A DNA stretch of 5,497 nucleotides from positions 1 through 5,497 of the forward strand of contig DBWN01000073.1 in NCBI GenBank assembly GCA_002308935.1. The letters are read 5' to 3'. A program made the position numbers and the translations under genes. How positions within the stretch are numbered: position 1 is the first letter of the stretch; every line of letters begins with the position of its first letter. Positions 1-4,394 of the stretch are shown in pieces. Source of the DNA: Bacteroidales bacterium UBA1237. Lineage in GTDB: Bacteria; Bacteroidota; Bacteroidia; Bacteroidales; UBA932. The notes beneath the pieces are model-generated. The model had not been told where the DNA came from. It made no database searches and saw only the letters and a list, made by a program, of their open reading frames with translations.

Positions 1-675
1 ATTCTTGATCTGTATGACGAAGATTTCGGTAAGATTGACCCGACAGGGAAAGCCGCAAGAATCTTCGCGGCCATACCCGCTCAGCTTAACAGCAATGCTT
101 CCCGATTTCAGATTTCTAATGTCATCCCCAAAGCTCATGCTGAAGACTTCGTTGAACTTATATCGGAAATGGAGAAATCCAGGACTATCAACATTTCGCA
201 TCACAGCGATGATCCCAATGTGGGCCTAGGTAGTACCGAAGATCTGATCCAGTACAAAATGTTTGTTGGTGACACCGGCCTCTTCGTGACGCTTGCCTTC
301 CGAGATAAGGCGTTCACCGAGAACATCATTTATGAGCGCTTGCTCAGCGATAAGTTGGCGGCCAATCAGGGCTACCTTTATGAGAACATCGTTGCACAGA
401 TACTTACAGCTTCAGGCAACAAACTGTTCTATCATGTCTGGCCCACGGTGAGTGGCAAACATAACTACAAGGTTGACTTTCTGCTTTCCCGAGGCACGAA
501 GATCATGCCCATCGAGGTGAAATCATCTTCCTACAAGACACACGCATCGTTGGATGCCTTCTGCAAGAAGTTCTCTTCACGAATAACTAACGACCGATAC
601 TTGATTTATACAAAGGATTATGCCCATGAAGAGTCGGTTAGATATATACCGGCTTATTTGGCACTATTCCTATAA
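1..675 (+). CDS. AAA-type ATP-binding protein with DUF4143 domain, 3' part (5' end outside window)
   Basis: The frame is open from base 1 to the TAA at 673-675, giving 224 residues of the C-terminal part; the Walker A/B ATPase half must lie upstream of the window. Counting from base 1, it shows the landmarks I know from DUF4143 proteins of Bacteroidota: IFAAIPAQLN near residue 21, YKMFVGDTGLF near 85-95, YENIVAQILTASG near 127-139, then VDFLL near 158-162 and IEVKSS near 171-176. The last two resemble a PD-(D/E)xK nuclease-like core (an acidic residue, then E-x-K). These ATPases are common and usually multicopy in Bacteroidales genomes. Their biochemical role is poorly established, and a nuclease or target-recognition role is only inferred from the motif. 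The gene seems intact to its natural C-terminus (YLALFL). An internal ATG at 169 lies inside the conserved domain and is not the real start. Confidence 0.88.
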   Translation: MLDLYDEDFGKIDPTGKAARIFAAIPAQLNSNASRFQISNVIPKAHAEDFVELISEMEKSRTINISHHSDDPNVGLGSTEDLIQYKMFVGDTGLFVTLAFRDKAFTENIIYERLLSDKLAANQGYLYENIVAQILTASGNKLFYHVWPTVSGKHNYKVDFLLSRGTKIMPIEVKSSSYKTHASLDAFCKKFSSRITNDRYLIYTKDYAHEESVRYIPAYLALFL

Positions 676-734
676 CTTTTTATGCCTTCGTGCCAGATTT
701 TAAGATATCTGACATTTGCGGTTTCTAAATTTCC

Positions 735-768
735 ACAATCTCCGGAAAAATTTTCCTACAATCTCCGG
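735..768. repeat. 11-bp direct repeat flanking a short palindrome upstream of recQ
   Basis: The 11-mer ACAATCTCCGG occurs at 735-745 and again at 758-768, a 23-bp period. Between and partly overlapping them lies the palindrome GGAAAA-A-TTTTCC at 744-756. The arrangement sits 38-71 bp before the recQ start codon and could be a regulator binding site. It could also simply form part of the weak terminator of the preceding gene. No binding protein can be named. Confidence 0.55.
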
Positions 769-774
769 TTTTTT
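742..774 (+). terminator. Possible weak intrinsic terminator of the DUF4143 ATPase gene
   Basis: CCGGA (742-746) can pair with TCCGG (764-768), and the second arm is followed directly by six T residues (769-774). The stem has only 5 bp and the loop 17 nt, so this is a marginal terminator. The same bases belong to the direct repeat and overlap the candidate recQ promoter. Confidence 0.3.
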
Positions 775-781
775 ATATTTA
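751..781 (+). promoter_or_regulatory. Candidate recQ promoter (Bacteroidota type, imperfect)
   Basis: TTTT at 751-754, then 19 nt, then TATATTTA at 774-781 resembles the Bacteroidota consensus TTTG / TAnnTTTG with one mismatch in each box. Transcription would start near 787, leaving a leader of about 20 nt before the ATG at 806. The match is imperfect in an AT-rich region, so confidence is low. Read-through from the ATPase gene is an alternative. Confidence 0.3.
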
Positions 782-805
782 CAGAGATAGAAAGCACCAT
801 CATCA

Positions 806-2518
806 ATGACTCCAGAAGACATACTGAAAACATATTGGGGATACGACTCTTTCCGTCCTATGCAGAAGGACATCATCACAGATGCCCTTGAAGGAAAGGA
901 TGTGCTTGGCATATTGCCTACAGGAGGAGGCAAGTCAGTATGTTTCCAGGTGCCGGCAATGATCAAGGAAGGGCTAGCCCTTGTAGTAACCCCTCTGATC
1001 GCTCTTATGAGGGATCAAGTGAAGAATCTTTCCGACCGTGGGATCAAAGCCATGGCGATCCATGCGGGAATGAACAGGAGGGAAGTGGACCTTGCCCTTA
1101 ACAATGCCACCTATGGTGACTACAAGTTCCTGTACGTTTCTCCTGAACGCCTTTCCACCACTCTGTTCAAATCCTATCTGGAGGTGATGAACATCAACTT
1201 TCTTGTAGTTGATGAGGCACATTGCATCTCCCAATGGGGGTATGACTTCAGACCTGATTATCTGGCGATAGCCCGGCTCAGGGAGATAGTCGACGCTCCT
1301 GTCATAGCCCTTACCGCTACGGCCACTCCTGATGTCGCCAAGGATATAATGTCGAAGCTGGAATTCTCCCAGGAGAACCTGCGGCAGGGAGATTTCACGA
1401 GACCTAATCTGACCTATCTTGTCAGGAAAGCCGACGACAAGATGGAGCAGCTGCTTTCTGTCTGCAGGGGAGTGAAAGGTACGGGAATCGTATACCTGAG
1501 AAGCCGCAAACGTACTGAAGAAATCGCTTCCAAGCTTCAGGAAGAAGGCATCAGCGCATCTTTCTATCATGCCGGTCTGGGCTACTTCACCCGTCAGAAA
1601 CGTCAGGAGGAATGGAGAAGCGGAAAGATCAGGGTGATGGTCTGCACGAACGCTTTCGGAATGGGCATAGACAAGCCGGATGTGAGGTTCGTGGTGCATC
1701 TTGACCTGCCGGATTCTCCTGAGTCCTATTTCCAGGAGGCCGGAAGAGCCGGCCGTGACGGGAAAAGGTCTTACGCTGTACAGATCTGGAACCCGACCGA
1801 TATCGCACGTCTTACAAGGATCTTCAACGCTTCGTTCCCTTCGATTGACTACATAGAAGACATTTACCAGAAAGTGCATGCTTTCCTTGGTATTCCTTAT
1901 GGCGGAGGAGAAATGTGCCAAGCGCATTTTTCTCTGCAAGACTTCTGTCAGAAGTTTTCACTCAAGGAAACGCAGGCGTATTACGCGATAAAGTACATCG
2001 AAAGGGAAGGTCATTGGACCTATGTCGAGGATGTGGACGTGAACACCAGAGTGAAGATCATTGTTGACCGGACTGACCTCTATGATGTGGAGTTCTCCGA
2101 CCCTATGATGCCGACGCTTCTGGAGACGCTCATGAGAAAGCGCGAAGGGATATTCTCTTTCCCTGTTCCGGTAGATGAGGAGTATTTCTCAGATTTGTTG
2201 GGGATCCAAGTGCCGGGGCTCCGTCAACTGCTATACGGTCTCTCGGTACAGAAAGTCATAAAGTACATCCCCCAGGACCATTCTGATGTCCTGTTCATAA
2301 ACCATGGCCGTTTGGAGAGGGGTAACGTAGCTCTCTCGCCCATGAGGTATGATGACCTCAAAGCCGCATTCAAACGTAGGATGGATGCAATGGAGGAATA
2401 TGTGAGGGAAGATGACGAATGCCGTTCACAGTATCTTCTAAGATACTTCGGGCAGGAGAAGTCATCTCCTTGTGGACAGTGCGACGTGTGCAGGGCAAAA
2501 GCGAAGAGTGGAGAATAG
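806..2518 (+). CDS. recQ: ATP-dependent DNA helicase RecQ (RecQ family, HRDC-less, C-terminal zinc motif)
   Basis: This encodes a 570-aa superfamily 2, 3'-to-5' DNA helicase of the RecQ family, acting in recombination and repair of stalled forks. The helicase core is complete: motif 0 (YWGYDSFRPMQ, 10-20), Walker A (LPTGGGKS, 37-44, Lys43), motif Ia (TPLIALMRDQ, 62-71), Walker B DEAH (136-139) joined to the RecQ aromatic-rich loop (CISQWGYDFRP, 140-150), motif III (TATAT, 170-174), motif V (FGMGIDKPDVR, 284-294) and motif VI with the arginine finger (QEAGRAGRDG, 310-319). Residues about 345-530 hold a winged-helix-like region. The four-cysteine zinc motif (Cys539, 556, 559, 562) is at the extreme C-terminus, whereas in E. 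coli RecQ it directly follows the helicase core and precedes the winged helix. No HRDC domain follows. I associate this layout with Bacteroidota RecQ proteins, so it is probably a lineage trait, not damage. The ATG at 806 puts motif 0 at the expected distance from the N-terminus. Confidence 0.96.
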   Translation: MTPEDILKTYWGYDSFRPMQKDIITDALEGKDVLGILPTGGGKSVCFQVPAMIKEGLALVVTPLIALMRDQVKNLSDRGIKAMAIHAGMNRREVDLALNNATYGDYKFLYVSPERLSTTLFKSYLEVMNINFLVVDEAHCISQWGYDFRPDYLAIARLREIVDAPVIALTATATPDVAKDIMSKLEFSQENLRQGDFTRPNLTYLVRKADDKMEQLLSVCRGVKGTGIVYLRSRKRTEEIASKLQEEGISASFYHAGLGYFTRQKRQEEWRSGKIRVMVCTNAFGMGIDKPDVRFVVHLDLPDSPESYFQEAGRAGRDGKRSYAVQIWNPTDIARLTRIFNASFPSIDYIEDIYQKVHAFLGIPYGGGEMCQAHFSLQDFCQKFSLKETQAYYAIKYIEREGHWTYVEDVDVNTRVKIIVDRTDLYDVEFSDPMMPTLLETLMRKREGIFSFPVPVDEEYFSDLLGIQVPGLRQLLYGLSVQKVIKYIPQDHSDVLFINHGRLERGNVALSPMRYDDLKAAFKRRMDAMEEYVREDDECRSQYLLRYFGQEKSSPCGQCDVCRAKAKSGE

Positions 2519-2521
2519 ATA

Positions 2522-2556
2522 CAGTGATGGCGCCCCGTAAAGGGACGCCTCCACTG
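2522..2556. other. Strong imperfect hairpin between convergent recQ and RHH gene
   Basis: A 35-nt inverted repeat lies four bases after the recQ stop. Its arms are CAGTG (2522-2526) with CACTG (2552-2556), GGCG (2529-2532) with CGCC (2546-2549), and CCC (2534-2536) with GGG (2542-2544), closing a GTAAA loop. That makes 12 pairs with small internal mismatches. It lies between two genes that end facing each other, so it may help end transcription from both sides or protect 3' ends. Neither strand has a T-tract after it, so it is not a textbook intrinsic terminator. Confidence 0.6.
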
Positions 2557-2569
2557 AATTCGATTAGTG

Positions 2570-2848
2570 CTACTCGGGTTCGGATTCTTTACCTGCACTG
2601 TTTTGAAGTTTCTTCCCCGGTTTGATCTCATCCTTTTTCAGGGGAACGATGAAATGGTCTTCACAGTATTCTTTAAGGCATTGGTCGAAAACCCGAGAGA
2701 TGTTGATTTTTCTCCTTCGCAGAGCGTTCATCAGTTTCCTGGATTCCGGTGAAACGGAAAGGGTAACTGCAACTCTCTTTTCGGATTCCGGTTGGGCTTT
2801 GCGCCCGGCACCCTTTCTTGGGCCGCCTCTTTTTCTCTCTTGAAGCAT
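2570..2848 (-). CDS. Small basic ribbon-helix-helix-like DNA-binding protein, uncharacterised
   Basis: This encodes 92 aa. The N-terminal 20 residues are very basic and glycine-rich, with GGPRKGAGRK at 8-17, which resembles an AT-hook-like minor-groove contact and is common at the start of small phage, plasmid and accessory DNA-binding proteins. Residues 25-62 fit a ribbon-helix-helix (Arc/MetJ/CopG-type) pattern: a beta strand RVAVTLSV (25-32), helix A from SPESRKLMNALRR (33-45), a turn KINIS (47-51), and helix B SRVFDQCLKEYCE (51-63). The last 25 residues are charged and probably disordered. No partner toxin is adjacent: the gene converges on recQ, and the next minus-strand gene upstream is parE more than 200 bp away. 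It has its own consensus promoter with an inverted repeat just after the expected start, which suggests autoregulation. Its targets are unknown, and the fold assignment is my reading, not a database match. Confidence 0.7.
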   Translation of the reverse strand: MLQERKRGGPRKGAGRKAQPESEKRVAVTLSVSPESRKLMNALRRRKINISRVFDQCLKEYCEDHFIVPLKKDEIKPGKKLQNSAGKESEPE

Positions 2849-2857
2849 AATAATATA

Positions 2858-2872
2858 GCTTGTTGTTCAAGC
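2858..2872. promoter_or_regulatory. Inverted repeat in RHH gene leader, candidate operator
   Basis: GCTTG-TTGTT-CAAGC is a perfect 5-bp inverted repeat with a 5-nt centre. It lies between the predicted transcription start (about 2875, minus strand) and the ATG at 2848. A short palindrome here suits a dimeric ribbon-helix-helix repressor, plausibly the gene's own product. The arms are short and could arise by chance. Confidence 0.35.
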
Positions 2873-2880
2873 GGCAAGGG

Positions 2881-2911
2881 CAAAGATAAGTATTAAAGTC
2901 AAAAAGACAAT
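2881..2911 (-). promoter_or_regulatory. Bacteroidota-type promoter of the RHH gene
   Basis: Read on the minus strand, ATTG (complement of 2908-2911) is followed after 19 nt by TATCTTTG (complement of 2881-2888). This is a perfect TAnnTTTG -7 box with a 3-of-4 match to the -33 TTTG box at the expected spacing. The start would fall near 2875, leaving a leader of about 27 nt. Confidence 0.7.
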
Positions 2912-3000
2912 GCAAAACGTTTTAATTATTTCTTTTATTGAACTTTTTTGCCCCAAATGATATCTTTTTAACCCTTTACGGCACTTTAAACAGCACCTTT

Positions 3001-3042
3001 GTAAATAAATATAGCCTCAGGTTTTATGTCGCCTGAGGCTAT
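3001..3042 (-). terminator. Intrinsic terminator of the parDE operon
   Basis: A perfect 11-bp stem (3011-3021 with 3032-3042, core AGCCTCAGG / CCTGAGGCT) closes a 10-nt loop. On the minus strand it is followed by the T-rich run ATTTATTTAC (complement of 3001-3010). It begins 23 bp after the parE stop codon, the right place to end the toxin-antitoxin transcript. Confidence 0.75.
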
Positions 3043-3065
3043 CAGAGAGGTTCTGACTTGAAAAG

Positions 3066-3374
3066 CTATAAGTGCCTGTCAAAATCCATTTTCTCATGGA
3101 GAATACGGCTTATCAGAACATTACCGTTATTCAGTATTTGATAAAAAATCACATGTTTGCCCCAAGGATATTTACGATATCCTGATCGGACATGTTCGTA
3201 AGAACGCCCCAAATCAGAAGGAGCTTTTGCGATCTCTTCACAAGCATCAAGGAGGCCTCGCAGATACCTGTTCGCCTGTTCCTGCGACCATGTATCCAGA
3301 GTATATCGCCAAATACCAGCCAGGTCCTTCTCTGCGCGTTTAGAGAGTTTGTAACTCGGTTTCATAGTCGTCAT
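3066..3374 (-). CDS. parE: Type II toxin of the RelE/ParE superfamily, ParE-like
   Basis: This encodes a 102-aa toxin of a type II toxin-antitoxin pair. ParE-branch proteins are known to poison DNA gyrase, while RelE-branch relatives cut mRNA on the ribosome. The sequence fits the ParE side: YKLSKRAEKDLAGIWRYT (8-25), a long helical hairpin rich in A/L/E, GRSYEHVRSGYRKY (56-69), HVIFYQI (74-80), and the C-terminal signature ISRILHEKMDFDRHL (88-102). It lies downstream of its antitoxin and overlaps it by 35 bp, which implies translational coupling. The start at 3374 has AAGAAG about 5 nt upstream; a second in-frame ATG at 3365 would give a 99-aa form and is a fair alternative. Gyrase as target is inferred from the family, not visible in the sequence. 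The reading frame is intact. Confidence 0.92.
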   Translation of the reverse strand: MTTMKPSYKLSKRAEKDLAGIWRYTLDTWSQEQANRYLRGLLDACEEIAKAPSDLGRSYEHVRSGYRKYPWGKHVIFYQILNNGNVLISRILHEKMDFDRHL

Positions 3375-3600
3375 TCAGCTTCTTGATGAAGACCTCGGGG
3401 TCAAAACCCTCTACAACACCGCTGTTTTCGCCCTCAATCAATGCAGCACGCACAGCTGCAAGTCTGTCCTCGTCCTCTTCTAGACGGCGGAGGCCAGCGC
3501 GGACCACCTCGCTGACATTGTTGAAACGTCCCCCTTCAATAATAGAACGAATAAAATCCTCATAATGCTGCCCAAGGGTTACTGTAACTGTTCTTGCCAT
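3340..3600 (-). CDS. parD: Type II antitoxin of the ParD family (ribbon-helix-helix)
   Basis: This encodes an 86-aa antitoxin. Residues 3-40 form a ribbon-helix-helix DNA-binding domain: the strand RTVTVTLG (3-10), helix A from QHYEDFIRSIIEGGRF (11-26), then NVSEVVRAGLRRLEEDE (28-44) as helix B. The C-terminal half (ALIEGENSG at 53-61, FDPEVFIKKL at 66-75) matches the toxin-wrapping part of ParD proteins. It is first in the operon and should bind both ParE and its own promoter. The ATG at 3600 is chosen over an in-frame TTG at 3624 because MARTVTVTL is the usual ParD start and because that TTG is part of the -7 promoter box, upstream of the expected transcription start. There is no clear Shine-Dalgarno sequence, as is usual in this phylum. 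Confidence 0.93.
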   Translation of the reverse strand: MARTVTVTLGQHYEDFIRSIIEGGRFNNVSEVVRAGLRRLEEDEDRLAAVRAALIEGENSGVVEGFDPEVFIKKLNDDYETELQTL

Positions 3601-3621
3601 ATGAATTTGCTTTATTATTGA

Positions 3622-3653
3622 CAAATGTAAGAATAAATCTTACTTCTGCCAAA
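3622..3653 (-). promoter_or_regulatory. Consensus Bacteroidota promoter of parDE
   Basis: On the minus strand, TTTG (complement of 3650-3653), a 20-nt spacer and TACATTTG (complement of 3622-3629) match both boxes of the Bacteroidota consensus exactly. The start would fall near 3615, leaving a leader of about 15 nt before the ATG at 3600. Confidence 0.8.
3627..3643. promoter_or_regulatory. Inverted repeat inside the parDE promoter, probable ParD operator
   Basis: GTAAGA-ATAAA-TCTTAC is a perfect 6-bp inverted repeat. It overlaps the upstream edge of the -7 box and occupies most of the spacer. In addition, CAAATGT occurs as a direct repeat at 3622-3628 and 3650-3656, covering the two promoter boxes. 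A ParD dimer or ParD-ParE complex bound here would block RNA polymerase, as in other parDE operons. Confidence 0.6.
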
Positions 3654-3665
3654 TGTGAGTAATGC

Positions 3666-4208
3666 TTATTTTATTGTTCCATCCATCTCTCTTGCCAAGT
3701 ATTGTCCTTTAGGGAGGCAAGAGGATTCCAGCAGAGTTTCAATTCTTTCGCCGTCCATCCCTTTCAACACTCCGCTTCTGAGTAATGTAACATCTTGCTC
3801 GCTGAACGAGTCCTTCTTCTTTTCAATCAATCTTAGCAACGGCTTGATTTCCGGTATCACCATGTCGTAAAAGATCAGATTCCTGCCGTGGAGCGCGTAT
3901 CTGCCATTGACGAAGGCATCAATCCTCCCTATGGACAGGGTGTCTCTACCGGAAGAAATGCTGTAAGAGTACCAAGCCGTTACAGTCGAATCCGGACTGA
4001 ATCCAAGGTTCAGCCTGTAGGAGGTGCAATTGATGCTCTCAGGCGTAACTCTGATGTCTTCGAAAGCAGGACAGGAATATATCCTTCCGGAAAGGGTGAA
4101 TGAACTGTCCTCGGAACTGAGGACACGCTCGGGAGACATTTTCTCCCCACAAGATAAGATCGTCCCATAGAGGGACAGGACCGATAGGGCCCTAATCGCT
4201 TTTTTCAT
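3666..4208 (-). CDS. Uncharacterised lipoprotein
   Basis: This encodes 180 aa. The N-terminus is a lipoprotein signal peptide: MKKAIR (positive n-region), a hydrophobic stretch LSVLSLYGTI, then the lipobox I-L-S-C with Cys20 as the lipidated residue. The mature part should be anchored in the outer or inner membrane facing the periplasm or outside. It is roughly 160 residues, beta-rich in its first half (TLSGRIYSC, YRLNLGFSP, TAWYSYSISSGRDTL) and more helical later (IKPLLRLIEKKKD, ERIETLLESS). Three further cysteines (near 46, 60 and 164) might form disulphides. I do not recognise the family. The stop lies only 12 bp before the parDE -33 box with no visible terminator between, so read-through into parDE is possible. 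The ATG-AAA-AAA start is convincing because it begins a complete signal peptide. Confidence 0.75.
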   Translation of the reverse strand: MKKAIRALSVLSLYGTILSCGEKMSPERVLSSEDSSFTLSGRIYSCPAFEDIRVTPESINCTSYRLNLGFSPDSTVTAWYSYSISSGRDTLSIGRIDAFVNGRYALHGRNLIFYDMVIPEIKPLLRLIEKKKDSFSEQDVTLLRSGVLKGMDGERIETLLESSCLPKGQYLAREMDGTIK

Positions 4209-4270
4209 TTCTCGACCTGATTTAAAAAGTTACTTCTCTTGGTTTGCCTAATGCGCAAAATCAGGGAATT

Positions 4271-4301
4271 CCGTATTGTTGTTTCAGTATACAAGATACG
4301 G
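4271..4301. repeat. Long imperfect inverted repeat upstream of the lipoprotein gene
   Basis: CCGTAT (4271-4276) pairs with ATACGG (4296-4301), and TTGT (4279-4282) with ACAA (4291-4294); one T-G wobble and one bulged G join the two parts, leaving an 8-nt loop. The result is about an 11-bp stem located 63-93 bp before the lipoprotein start. It overlaps the -7 box of the candidate promoter, so it could be an operator or an mRNA leader hairpin. Confidence 0.45.
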
Positions 4302-4322
4302 ATAATCTGTGAGAAAAGCAAA
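4291..4322 (-). promoter_or_regulatory. Candidate promoter of the lipoprotein gene (weak)
   Basis: On the minus strand, TTTG (complement of 4319-4322), 20 nt, then TATCTTGT (complement of 4291-4298) gives a perfect -33 box and a -7 box that agrees at TA and the first two T's only. It would leave a leader of about 75 nt that includes half of the inverted repeat at 4271-4301. A second candidate -7 box, TAACTTTT (complement of 4224-4231), lies closer to the gene, but its best -33 box is 23 nt away. Confidence 0.25.
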
Positions 4323-4323
4323 C

Positions 4324-4352
4324 AAAAAACGGCCACTCAGACGAGCCAGCCG
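4324..4352 (-). terminator. Intrinsic terminator of the MBL-fold hydrolase operon
   Basis: On the minus strand a hairpin with CGGC / GCCG at its base (4349-4352 with 4330-4333) continues through two G-T wobbles and a bulge into CTC / GAG, closed by a GTCT loop. It is followed directly by TTTTTT (complement of 4324-4329). It starts about 42 bp after the hydrolase stop codon and is a good rho-independent terminator. The plus strand after the hairpin is also T-rich, but no plus-strand gene ends here. Confidence 0.75.
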
Positions 4353-4394
4353 CATTATTTTGTTGTTTTTTGTAAGGTCTCCAGAAGAGTATCG

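Noticed and set aside
5..229. 74-aa open frame on the plus strand at the left edge
   Set aside because: It overlaps the DUF4143 ATPase frame, which is conserved and open from base 1; this frame shows no family resemblance.
694..711. CAGAT...ATCTG inverted repeat after the ATPase gene, considered as its terminator
   Set aside because: It is only a 5-bp AT-rich stem with no T-tract after it; the structure at 742-774 is the better candidate, though weak.
974..1939. 321-aa open frame on the minus strand
   Set aside because: It lies wholly within recQ, whose helicase motifs are all intact in the plus frame. The antisense translation shows no recognisable motif and looks like a shadow of the codon pattern.
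2912..3000. AT-rich stretch searched for a small gene, small RNA or plus-strand promoter
   Set aside because: I saw no open frame with a plausible start, no paired promoter boxes at correct spacing and no strong hairpin.
3601..3624. Upstream TTG start for the antitoxin (94 aa instead of 86)
   Set aside because: The TTG is part of the -7 promoter box and lies upstream of the expected transcription start; MARTVTVTL is the usual ParD N-terminus.
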